This document shows positions 23,642-34,700 of a stretch of DNA of 64,000 nucleotides, piece by piece. Numbering within the stretch: position 1 is the stretch's first letter; the number at the start of each line of letters is the position of its first letter. Origin of the DNA: Ricinus communis (lineage: Eukaryota; Streptophyta; Magnoliopsida; Malpighiales; Euphorbiaceae); contig NC_063256.1 in NCBI RefSeq assembly GCF_019578655.1, forward strand, positions 2,728,001 to 2,792,000, in the 5' to 3' direction. Made by a program: the position numbers and the translations under genes. The notes under the pieces were generated by a model that made no database searches, was not told the DNA's origin, and worked only from the letters and a program-made list of their open reading frames with translations.

Positions 23642-24672
23642 GTGGGTTTGAAGAGAATCCTTGATCAACTGCAAAATGATATTATTCAAAGAAAAATTTC
23701 TGATTTTCAAATGAAGATTGAGAATGAACTCTGTTATGATCTTCCAAATACTTTTTGGAATCGAAAGCAACATATGGTAGATTTGCCATATGAAAACGAT
23801 TTTTCATATAAGCAAATCCCTACTAAAGCCAGACCCATTCAGATGAATGAGTCTTTAGAAAGCCATTGCAGATTAGAGATTAAAGATCTTGAGTCTAAGG
23901 GTTTAATTTCAAAGTCTAGATCACCTTGGTCTTGTGCAGCTTTCTATGTCAATAAGAATAGCGAAATAGAAAGAGGAACTCCTATGCTAGTGATCAACTA
24001 CAAACCCTTGAACAAAGCTCTTAAGTGGATTAGGTATCCTATTCCAAATAAGAAAGATCTTTTACAAAAACTGCATTCTGCATTCATCTTTTCAAAGTTT
24101 GATATGAAATCAGGATTTTGGCAAATCCAGATTGATCCAAAAAATCGTTACAAAACGGCATTTACAGTCCCATTCGGTCAATATGAGTGGAATGTGATGC
24201 CCTTTGGATTAAAAAATGCCCCTTCTGAATTTCAAAAAATCATGAATGACATTTTTAATCCATTTTCAAAGTTCTGCATTGTCTACATAGATGATGTTTT
24301 AATCTTTTCAAATTCCATTGAACAACATTTTAAACACCTAGAAACGTTTTTCTATGTTGTTAAGAAAAAATGGTTTAGTGGTTTCAAAGTCTAAGATATC
24401 TCTTTTTTTAAATGAAAATTAGATTTCTTGGTCATTACATCTCTCGGGGTACAATTACTCCAATTGAGAGATCACTTGCATTCACTTCAAAGTTTCCAGA
24501 TAAAATTTTGGAAAAAACCCAGCTTCAAAGATTTCTTGGAAGTTTAAATTATGTCATGAATTTTTATCCTAATTTAAACTGTCTCGCAAAGCCCCTGCAT
24601 GATAGGCTAAGGAAAAACCCTCCTCCTTGGTCTGATCAGCATACCAAGATAGTCCAAAGCATTAAAAAATAA
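23642..24672 (+). pseudogene. Copy 2 reverse transcriptase, broken
   Basis: Caulimovirid reverse transcriptase. The open stretch 23642-24394 contains FDMKSGFWQI (near 24100), TAFTVPFGQYEW and the catalytic YIDD at 24294-24305. The frame changes between 24394 and 24412, then continues (RFLGHYIS) to a TAA at 24670-24672. Copy 1 has CAA at that last position, so the stop arose after the two copies separated. Confidence 0.9.
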
Positions 24673-25105
24673 GTTTTAGAAATTCCTTGCCTGCATCTAG
24701 CTGATCCTTCTGCATTTAAGATTGTAGAAACGGATGCATCAGAGTTAGGATACGGGGGGATTCTAAAGCAAGTTCAAAATTCCAAAGAATGTATTGTCCA
24801 GTTTACTTCTGCTCACTGGAATGATACCCAAAAGAATTATTCTACTATCAAAAAGGAAATCCTTTCGATAGTTCTCTGTATTTCTAAATTTCAAAGCGAT
24901 CTTTTAAATCAAAAATTTCTTTTAAGGATTGATTGCAAGTCTGCAAAAGAAGTTTTACAAAAAGATGTCCAAAATATAGCTTCAAAATGATTTTCGCTGG
25001 CAAGCTATCTTATCTGTTTTTTATTTTGAGATTGAATTTATTCGAGGAGAATCAAATTCTATTCCTGACTTTCTAACCAGAGAGTTCTTACAAAAAAAGG
25101 AGTGA
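24673..25105 (+). pseudogene. Copy 2 RNase H region, broken
   Basis: RNase H domain downstream of reverse transcriptase, with TDAS catalytic Asp (near 24730) and a YSTIKKEIL helix. A TGA near 24988, shared with copy 1, breaks the frame, and small indels follow. The region ends at TGA 25103-25105. Confidence 0.85.
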
Positions 25106-25111
25106 TACATA

Positions 25112-26587
25112 ATGCCAAGAAAATCGAAGTCCAAAGAAGAAAAGTCTACGGCTAGTTCAAAGCCGGCCCAAATTCAAAGCCCATCAGGACTTGGACTGAG
25201 ATAATCCAAGAAGAAATTAATCAACCGGATCCAGTTCAACAACAAATGGATCCTTTCAAAGCCGATCAAGCCAAACAAATTCAGGAATGGCTTGCTCGGC
25301 AAGACCCCCGAATTCATTCAAAGGGTGGAAGAATACAAAAGACAAATGGTTCAATCCCTGTCTGAACCATCTACAAAGCAAATTATTCCAAAGCCAGAAG
25401 CGACTCCAAAGTCGTCCTCTTCCTCTATAAAGGGTAAAGGTATACTTTCTATCTCTTTTCAAAATACCGAGATAGAGATTTTCCCTCTAAATCTATCTCA
25501 AAGTTCAAACAGTTTTTCAAAGCCAAACTCTCAAGAGATTGTTTTGAGTCAATCAAAACGTTTTAAATCAAATGAGTATTTGGAAAAACCTATTTTTCAA
25601 AATGTTTTAACCATTGAGGAAGGATTCTGCACAGAAAGCCTCTCAAAATTGGTTTTAAAGATTTTCCCTCCAGGTTGGTTTTTTAAACCCTGGAATATTT
25701 CAAAGCCTCAGGCTTATTACCAGTCAATCCTTGAGGTTACTAGTTCAGCCAAATTCAAGCATTTCAAAAAAGACAAAGCCCATATAGACCCTGCATATTC
25801 AACATGCACAATCCAAAGAATCCTTCACCCGTCTGATTGGGGTATGGATTTACACTCTCCTCGTTCCTTCCCTACTTCTCTAAAAAGAACCTACCCTTCA
25901 AATCTAAACACCTCTTTCTCCTATTGGGATTACCAAAGTAAGCCCTGGTTCAATACCTTTCTTATCCAAAACGAAGGAAGAAGCCACTCCGGCTATTCTA
26001 CTTCGACACCAATATCCAAACCTCCAAAATCCCTTATCTTGGTTTAAAAAGCAAAGGTGTGGAATTACTACAGTAATGCCCCTGAGACTCTTATTCCGAA
26101 GTCTTACCCCTGTTCAACCTCTTCAAAGCAAATTACAAACCAAATTCCATGGAAAAGCTGCTTTTCCCGCTTCTCCTTTTCCTGTTCAAATTTCTTTTTA
26201 CCCTGGGTATGTGTATGGTACTTTCACTCCAATCCTGCCCGGATGGTGAGATTACATTTATCCGTCGATTCAAAGTAAAATGGTGGGATAAATTCAACCA
26301 CCAAGACAAACTGTCCCTAAAAGCCGCTCAAAACTTCTTGACCAAACATAGCTTCTTGCCTCCTGCAAAGAACAAACAACGCTTCTTGGCATGTAAGTCT
26401 TTTCTCCTTCCAAAGCTTGTCAAACCAAGAAGATTTCCTACAACTTATAAAGCGGTTGTCCGAGGCCTTCTTCTAAAGGCAAATCCAAAGCCTCATCATC
26501 ATCCTCTTCCAAAGGTTAGTATCACAAGATTCGATTTGGATGATCCAAATGGGAGACGATTGTTATGGGATACTCAAAGTCTCATAA
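25112..26587 (+). pseudogene. Copy 2 ORF2, unknown function, broken
   Basis: Homologue of 17018-18512. The ATG lies six bases past the pol stop. The main open stretch is 25292-26047; earlier and later parts lie in other frames. The same Trp/Phe-rich blocks are present (FPPGWFFKP, PSDWGMDLHSPRSFP). No domain recognised. Comparing the two copies shows scattered indels that differ, so both decayed separately. Confidence 0.72.
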
Positions 26588-27249
26588 ATATTATCTCCTT
26601 CTTTAAAAGCCCATAGGTTGAAAACCAGAAATGGTAGCCCAAGGTTATTTGTGTTGGGCCAAAAAGCCCACACTAAAGCCCAGAAAAAGAAAAAGAAAAA
26701 GAAAAGAAAAGAAAAGAAAAAGACAAAAGACAAAAGACAAAAGAAAAAGAAAAGTCAAAAAAGCAAAAGATTCCTTCAAAGCATGGCCGACAGCTTTCTC
26801 AAAAGACGGTTGGCATTATTAAAAGACTCCAAAGCATGTGAAACATCTCCACAAGACTCCAAAGACAAGTGGAATCATTTCTACTCCACTAAACAAAGTA
26901 TCCAAAGCCCGTGACAAGTATCCAAAGCTCCAAGACCTCTATATATAGAGGAGTCCTCCTTCTTCATCCCTCAGAACTTAGAAGAACTTAGAAGAGAGAA
27001 GAAGAAGAAAGAAAAGCTCTTCTGTTATCTAGTTCTCACAAGAAGAAATTAGAGTGAAAATAGTGAGTAAGAGAGAGAGAAATCTTGTAACTCCTCTATA
27101 TATATAGAGGAGTCCTCCTTCTTCATCCCTCAGAACTTAGAAGAACTTAGAAGAGAGAAGAAGAAGAAAGAAAAGCTCTTCTGTTATCTAGTTCTCACAA
27201 GAAGAAATTAGAGTGAAAAGAGTGAGTAAGAGAGAAAAAAATCTTGTAA
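26588..27249 (+). promoter_or_regulatory. Viral promoter, copy 2/copy 3 junction, with 157-bp tandem duplication
   Basis: Same A/G-rich tract and TATA palindrome (26936-26951) as upstream. A block of about 157 bp from the palindrome into the leader is repeated in tandem: unit 1 is 26936-27092 and unit 2 is 27093-27249. The second palindrome is two bases longer. This places two TATA boxes in series. Confidence 0.85.
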
Positions 27250-27927
27250 CTCCTCTTATAAGTCTATATTCTTCTTGTTTCAAAGTTTTACAAAGTTGTA
27301 TGTTTGTTTAAAGCTTTCAAAGTTGTTTATATGTTCATGTTCAGAGTCTGTTATTATTAATAAAGCAATTCAAAGTTTATCTTCTTTATCTATCTTCTTC
27401 TTCTTTCCCCATCATCAAGCGTATGCTCTGTGCTTGCCTCGTAAGAGGATCCTGCACATCAGAAACTTGCTGATTGTTTCTGTTCAAATTTATTTTTAGA
27501 TCTATAAGTTTATAGAATTTGGAAAATGATTCTGCAGAGCATTTAAAGCTCCCACAGGCTGTGAAAGCGTGAGTCTGGTTACCAACGCCACGAACTTAGA
27601 TCTAAATCTTCACTGCTCACTATTTCCTTCTATTTCCTAGATCTCGTTCTAATTTGGTATCAGAGCCAATTGGGTTCCGGGATTAGAAGCATATCTACAT
27701 TATAAAGACTTTACATTCATTTTAAACTGCATCAGGTTTCCTATAAGCAAGTTATTCATTTTATCTTGTGTGAGTAGACCCAGACTGGACAGGCGAAAGT
27801 TCGGAATGTGGTCCGTGCTTGTCTAGAAAGTTATTTTAGTTTAGGTTAAAATGAATTTAGAACCTTTCTTCTGTAGATCTTCTTCTTTCTCAAATTCTTC
27901 TGCCTCTGAATCATCGAGGCAGAAGGC

Positions 27928-27931
<4 letters not shown>
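27250..27931 (+). other. Copy 3: viral leader, primer site and first ~80 bp of polyprotein
   Basis: Homologous to 18980-19683 of copy 2. The primer site is at 27655-27668 and the polyprotein ATG at about 27851. Homology stops within the start of the movement-protein frame, where a TA tract begins. Confidence 0.88.

Positions 27932-27957
<26 letters not shown>
27932..27957. repeat. (TA)n tract at right edge of the pararetrovirus
   Basis: About 26 bp of TA dinucleotides directly abutting the last viral base, mirroring the tract at the left edge. Confidence 0.95.
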
Positions 27958-27962
<5 letters not shown>

Positions 27963-28769
27963 AAACAAGAGCACACACTACAGGCCACCTGGCTCTGGGG
28001 AAGAAAATTTCTGAGGGGTAAATATAACAAATGGACTCGACAGATATCCAACTTCATCGGAGCACGTACCTATGGACTTCTGGCACCTGAAACTGGATAT
28101 CCAACTCCCCAATGTTTCTGGATATCAAATCAAAAAAGCACGGAAAGGAATGCAGATAAAAGAGAGAAGAGAAAATCATGCAAAAAATTTATGGAACTTT
28201 GTGCTCGACATTCGTCTGACTAAATCTACAAATCCCCACCCATCTTCCCCATTCCACAAATCATAAGGAAATATCAAAGTGCACCTGCCCCTCAAACCAA
28301 GAAAAAAGAAAAAGTTCACAAACAGTTTAAGTTGTATATGGAGAAAAAAGAAAATCTACTTTTTGCCCACATCTTCACTGGAATCTGAATCATACCAAAC
28401 CACTGAAATTATGCGTGTCCCATTCAAGAGTGATTTCTGTAAATAAGAGCATATATTATACAACTCTCACATTTCTAGTAGACGTCTGCACAGTGACAAA
28501 AGCTTGGGAGTTGAAATGCACCAATCAAAACCAATATTATTTACATTTTTTCTTCTTTTGGAACTAATGAAAAAGAAAAGGGGGTTGATATAAGTATAGC
28601 AACTGTGTTTTCTGTACTCTTCTAATGCTTTCTCATGTTACTGTACTCCCTGCTGTAGAAGTTCCAGTCAATCATAAAAGAAAAGAACTTCCCTGTTAAA
28701 GTTATTCTGCGTTCTCTGTGCACTCCAATCCATTATCCATTTTTACAAAAAGGCTGGAGAAGTTAGAAC
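27958..28769. other. Spacer between pararetrovirus and RING gene
   Basis: Probably holds the 3' UTR of the RING gene on the minus strand. No coding signature. Open frames are short and show no family similarity. Confidence 0.6.
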
Positions 28770-31700
28770 CTAAACATCATAGACAGGCAAGCGCTCTTCA
28801 ATAGAGATCCGGCATATTGGACACTTTTTACACTTTTCACAGCACATACTGCAACACATTTGGGAATCAATAAGTATGACAGAGGAAGAGGAAGAAAAAT
28901 GATAAACTACAAAGTGTAAGTAACGAACCGAGTCTATTACCTGCAAAGGATCCGATGCCTACAGGGAAGTAGGACCACACTGATCTCTCTCTCAAAGCAA
29001 ACCCTACATAGCACTTTTTCCTGGGCAGCACAAGAACAATATTTAGATTCAATGCAACTGGCAATTAGAGTGTTAAGAAAAGGGATATAAATAAAATTCA
29101 AATTGGCCATATATAAAAGTCCTAGAACAGCAGCAGCAGAGACACCCATTTCATGGATATAACAATGCATAAAGCTTGAAGCATTTGTAAGCTTTATTTG
29201 AATGAATAATAATACTATCTAATGCACTGATTTGGAAGCATGATACGTATTGGAACCATAAACGACAGGCACCCAAATATAGGAAATTATTCATGCAAAC
29301 ACACCCCTTTAATCTAAAAATAATCACTTATCAAATCGAAAGAAAAGGGAACCAGTACTTGTAGAAGAAATATTACGTTTTGAAGTCTTTCAAACTCCTG
29401 CTGGCTAAATTTGGTAATTTCTGTCTGTTCACCAAGAGCTGCCTGAAGCCTCCAGACCTGAGAAAAATCATACCATAAAATTTAAATACAATAGAGAAGT
29501 GTCATCAACGAGTATACAGCTGGCCAACATACACACTGTAGTGGAATAATACGATGAAATCTTGCACTTGCCACAAATAAGCTGAAAAAGAAACAACACG
29601 ATTAGAAATAAATCACCTCCTCAGCAAGATCCTTTTTAGGCATTTTCTTCACTATCTCAGGAGGATAACCACAGAAAGTGTTGTAGCTGCAAGTTGAGAA
29701 AGAAATGTAAAACGATCAGCATAAATGACCAACTTGACCTCATGAATTTCAGGTACTCAGAACACACAATTCAACAGTGGACCTCTTATTGTCACTCCAC
29801 TGACAGGTAGAAGTGAGAGAGGCATCACTGAGGTGTAATATTCGTTCACATAACTTAAATATCAAATGACAATATTAGCTATCAATAAATAAGAAAAAAT
29901 GCTACATGCTCCTTAGAGAAATTAGCATATGCACTAGTCAAATGAGACTCGCGTAGTTTTAGACTTAATCCTACTGCTTTTACCTGATTCTTATTTTATT
30001 TTTCTTTACTCTTCCACAAATATATAAAAATAAAGAAATTCAGATTTCAAATTCTAGTCCTCACCATTGAAACTTTATGTGAATTTCCAGTTTTCAAGAC
30101 CTTGCTTCTATTGTTATGTCCTCATCTTTATTTAATCTTTACCATCACAGAAGACTATTTTGTCATACTGTCACCAAAATATCGGGGGAGAAAATAGAAT
30201 ATATGTCCAGTTTATGGAGTTGTAAAATCAATACAATAAGCTCACCCAGAAGCTCCCTCATGGTAGAGCCGGGCTTGTTCCTCTCTACTTCCCTCATCAA
30301 TTGACCACCATCCCAGTAGCCTGTATTAACAGATTGGAAATGGATAAGACAAAATTATGCAATAATGACACAACTCAAAGACTGATAATGACCTACTAGG
30401 GATATGATGTTGCCCATACAGGTTTGACTTCTGACAGAAAGCAAGAGTCAATACCTGGAACCATGGTGCAAGAACCCCAAGCAATCATGAGCTCTTGAAG
30501 AAAATCTAAAATATATCCCTGTCCCAGCTTCGTTCCTTAATAAAAGAACAAGCTTCTCCACCAACTTAGATGCAGCAAATAGCACGGCAGCACCTTGAAG
30601 TAGGAAAAGGGGAGAGAAAAGAATTGGAAGTGGTATATTTCTAGCACCAGCTGGACTTCCCTAAATTTCAAAAGTCACTATATGTCTGTTAGTGAGATAT
30701 ATCAACCAGTAACCATGATTACAAAACAATCATATGCATACCTCTAAATGCATACAAAGGAGGACTTGGAAACCAACTAATGGAATTTTCATAAGATGGC
30801 CGCCAATATCTTGCAAACCACAAATTCTATCCTCATGTTGATTCTCATCGGGAGAAACTACCAAGCCACTGTTCCAGTCAAGATACCTAATAGTAGCTGT
30901 AGATGAACTAACTTCTCTTGTCTGGGAATTTCGATGAATCACTGGATTTGACCATTTTGTACAAACGAGAAAGGCAAAGCACTCAGCAATACTGCATAAT
31001 GAATGTCAACATTTATCACAATTTCTGATACATTAAAACCTTGAAACAAACTGTCGTAAGCTCATGCCAAGAAAATATAAATCAAACAGGAGGCCAAGTA
31101 AAACTTTACCCAAAATTTATGAACAAGTCCCACCAGCCAAGAGCTCCCACGTCACCTATAATGTTTATAAAAATTAGAAAATGGTTATCATTTTGAAAGG
31201 AATCATCCTATTCAAACTTGAACGGTACAGATTTGATCAACCAATTTCATTACAAGGTCATGATGCAATAAAGAGTGAGGTGCAGAAACCAATTACCATG
31301 ATCCCAGGGAACATATTATGTGAATATATTTATATTAAAAAGGAAAGGCATCACTTATACTCAAGAGTACACCGAAGTAGCCTCTCAAGTATCTGTCATG
31401 AACCTTGGGAGAACCACACCTCAAAGCTAGCCATTAAGGTGGGAGAGCCCGAGTAAATATAAATCCCGCATTGACATCCCAAATTTTTAACGTGGGATCA
31501 GTCCCACACCTTGCCAACTGGAATTGTAACAGTATCAGCCAAGATAATTGGTAGAAATTCAAAGATATTATCTTCCAAGAAATTTCTTTCGACTATATAT
31601 CCCAATACATAATTGCTCTCTACATTTTTCTTAAGGGGGAACCAAATAAGGAACATCAGAAAAGCAAGCATCTAATGAGGACTTGGCTTAAAAATTATCT

Positions 31701-34700
31701 TGCATTGCACCATATTATCCCCATAAAAGAATTATTCTACATTTTTCTTAAGATGGAACCAAATAAAGAACATCAAAAGAGAAAGCATCTTATGAGGACC
31801 ACCAAGTATTAATCATATATATTCAAGAGCTCTGCTGAATGTCGATGGCTTAAGCAATTTTTCACGTCTCCAATGATTGACGTAGCTCAAATATGTATGC
31901 CACAGTTTATTCACAGTTAACTTGGGATTGAAAAATAAATCAAGATCAATAACAGAAGTATCACAAGATAAATATTTCTTGATAAACACAATCACTAGCC
32001 TCCATACAGGACTCATTTGTTTGCCAACCTCCAAACCTTGAATCCCCCCCAAGGGAATAGAAATTCCAGCCCACTAATGGAAAGAGTGAAAGTTTCAAGC
32101 TTCCCAGAATTATCAAACTTTTTTATTTCCTTTCTTTTTCTGGTGAAAAAGGCATTTTCAGCTCAATTAACGAAGTTATTTTTGTCTGTTTCAGCCTGAA
32201 CTTTTCAAAGGAAGGGGCATTGCATTTTCTTAAGCAACAAAGTTCTGAAGTAAAATTATTTTTAACACCTTATAGAACCAAATTGTGATATTCTGACATT
32301 CTTACTTTAATTTTTATTGCATTATAGAAAAAGAATGCAACACTAATATTCGAAGCAAATAAAAAATGAGATAAAATCAGATATCGAAAAAATGAGTTGG
32401 TCTTGCTTCTAGAGTATTCACTGTATTGCATATTCGCATTTGAAAATATTACCACATAGCTTTAGAAGGGTGAATACTGTAGCAGCCACAAAGAAAACCA
32501 TAGATATCGCTACCCAGAAGTGCTGCAAAAAACAGACGGGATTATCTCTAACATATAACTACATAGATTCTTAATATGTTAGCATCCAAAACTACATATC
32601 AAATTGCATTCATTTGAAATATCATTTTTGCAAATTACCTGAATCTAATAGATGATATCACAAAAATGTTACAAATATCCCCCCAATTTCAAAGAATTTT
32701 GTCAATAAAATAGGATGCATCAGGAAAGGGTACTTCATTTTTCCAAATAATGGAAAAGCAGAAGCTTTTTGCTCCAGAAAAATTCAGAAGATAGAACAGA
32801 TACTGTATGCAAAACAAACGTGTCATGATTCCATTAGTAGATACTGTATGCAAAACAAGCGTGTCATGATTCCATTAGTAGATACTTGTTATATGGCTAA
32901 ATGCATACTAACACTCAAAGTATGCATGCTGGGTGTAAAAATATGCTTCAGCCTGGGACTGTCAATAGATTTGAGATAAGCTGTTTAGAAAACCATATCA
33001 AACCATTATTTTTCAGTTTAGTTTAGTTTAATATCTGTCAGAAAAGAAGAAAGAGAATGAATTTATTCAGTTTTCTCAACTAACAATTTAGTTTGGTTTG
33101 TAGTGCAAACTGTAACTTTTCAGTTTAGCTTGAGAATTTCTGATAACTGCATCAAACTAGAATGTAGACATCACTACTTCCTCTAATTTTTTCATTTCAA
33201 GATTTAAATATCACTCTTAAATTTTTATATACGTTTAGTTTACTTCTCCAATTATACAAGTTATTTACGAAAGAAGTTTGGGGGCAAAAAACGAGTATAA
33301 TAAATATATTAAATAAGGAACACAGGGTAGCCCAAACTCTGCCCAAAACCATTCTGTGCTTCAACCTGAGCTCCTGCTCAAGCTTCAAGGTTTTAGTTTC
33401 AGCAGCCCAGCTGATAAACTTAGTCAAGCCAACTAGCCAAGTTCATGCAACACCAAGCTAATCTAACCAGCTTAATTTCTAACTTAATGCAAGTGGTTTA
33501 TACTGTCTAGCATCCTCTAGTTCAATGGTTCACAAAAAATACTGAATGTGACTACATTGTATAATAATTACTATAATAAGAAGAATCATGAGATTTGAAC
33601 TGTTCAGAGTCATAAACAGTAAAATTACCATGCAGCCTTTTTGGGATATAGCAAAATTATAAATGACTTTAAATCACGGATTAGAGAAAACTCATCTTTC
33701 GGAAAACTTACAGGTAATGTCTCCCATATAGCTTCATCACTCATGCTTTCTTCTTCTCCAGGCATTAGAGCCCTACACATTCTGCACAGTAAATCAGAAT
33801 CAGTTACAGCATTAAGAAAACAATTGACTGCCGTCTCAGGAAAAAAAATATATAGGCATTGGAGAAGCAATGGTACAGAACATAAGAAGATAAACTGAGG
33901 TTCTCCGTGCTAAGTAGCGAAGCATTAATAACGGCATCCCATACATAGCAGAAATTCATATTTTATGGACACTGGGTATAGTATATTGATCATGAAGTCT
34001 TGTGCCTTTACATCAAGTAAAAATTTTGGTTTGCTCAAAGTTTAACTTTGTAAGTTTCCATTATTTGAGGGAGAAAGGGGAGAAATTTTTTCTATTAGCA
34101 AAGAAAGTCTAAGCTTTTTTATGGTTTACAATGTTTATATCATTTGAAGCAACAAGATATAAAATAACTATAGGCCTGCCCTTGTTTGGGATAAATCATG
34201 TGCAAGAACTCAAATGAACTAAATTCCAGAAAAATCATTGCACTTTTGATAGAGTTTCCATTTTTTTTAATATCTTGTTCTTTTTGAATTGAAAGAACTA
34301 AATTCTAGCAAATATGGATTCCAAACATGAGGATCAAACAATAACAATATAAAACAGGGGACGGTTATGTTAATATTGAGTCCAACAGAGTCAATATATC
34401 AATAAAATAGGAACTCTAATTTTTTCTAGCAACACTAAAGAGTAGTCTCTTGCTTAACTTTGATAATGAATGTGAGCAAGACATGTTGAATAAAAAGATC
34501 TCTTTGATAGCATCAGCATAAAAAAAAAATTCAAACAGTAGATATGATTTTCAGTACAGTAAATTATTTCTATGAAGTACTGATAAACACTAAGGAAAAT
34601 ACCTGAAATTGTCAATTAGTATGATTATTTCAAATGCCAATAATGGAATAAAGACAATCTTCAAGTTTACAGCTGCAGCACCATGAACTGCAAAAGAAGA

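Larger units (their letters stand above)
16031..27931 (+). mobile_element. Endogenous pararetrovirus array (Caulimoviridae, florendovirus-like), two-plus head-to-tail copies
   Basis: Integrated plant pararetrovirus DNA. There are no LTRs. The promoter, leader and tRNA-Met primer site recur head to tail: TATA palindromes at 18854 and 26936 give an 8,082-bp genome unit, and primer sites lie at 16484, 19404 and 27655. The full unit (copy 2) reads leader, movement protein, coat protein with zinc knuckle, aspartic protease, reverse transcriptase, RNase H, then a second ORF. That order, a pol-distal ORF2 and (TA)n borders fit florendoviruses; petuviruses share the polyprotein order but lack ORF2. 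All reading frames carry stops or frameshifts, so the locus is non-coding as it stands. It sits between the DENN and RING genes. Confidence 0.9.
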
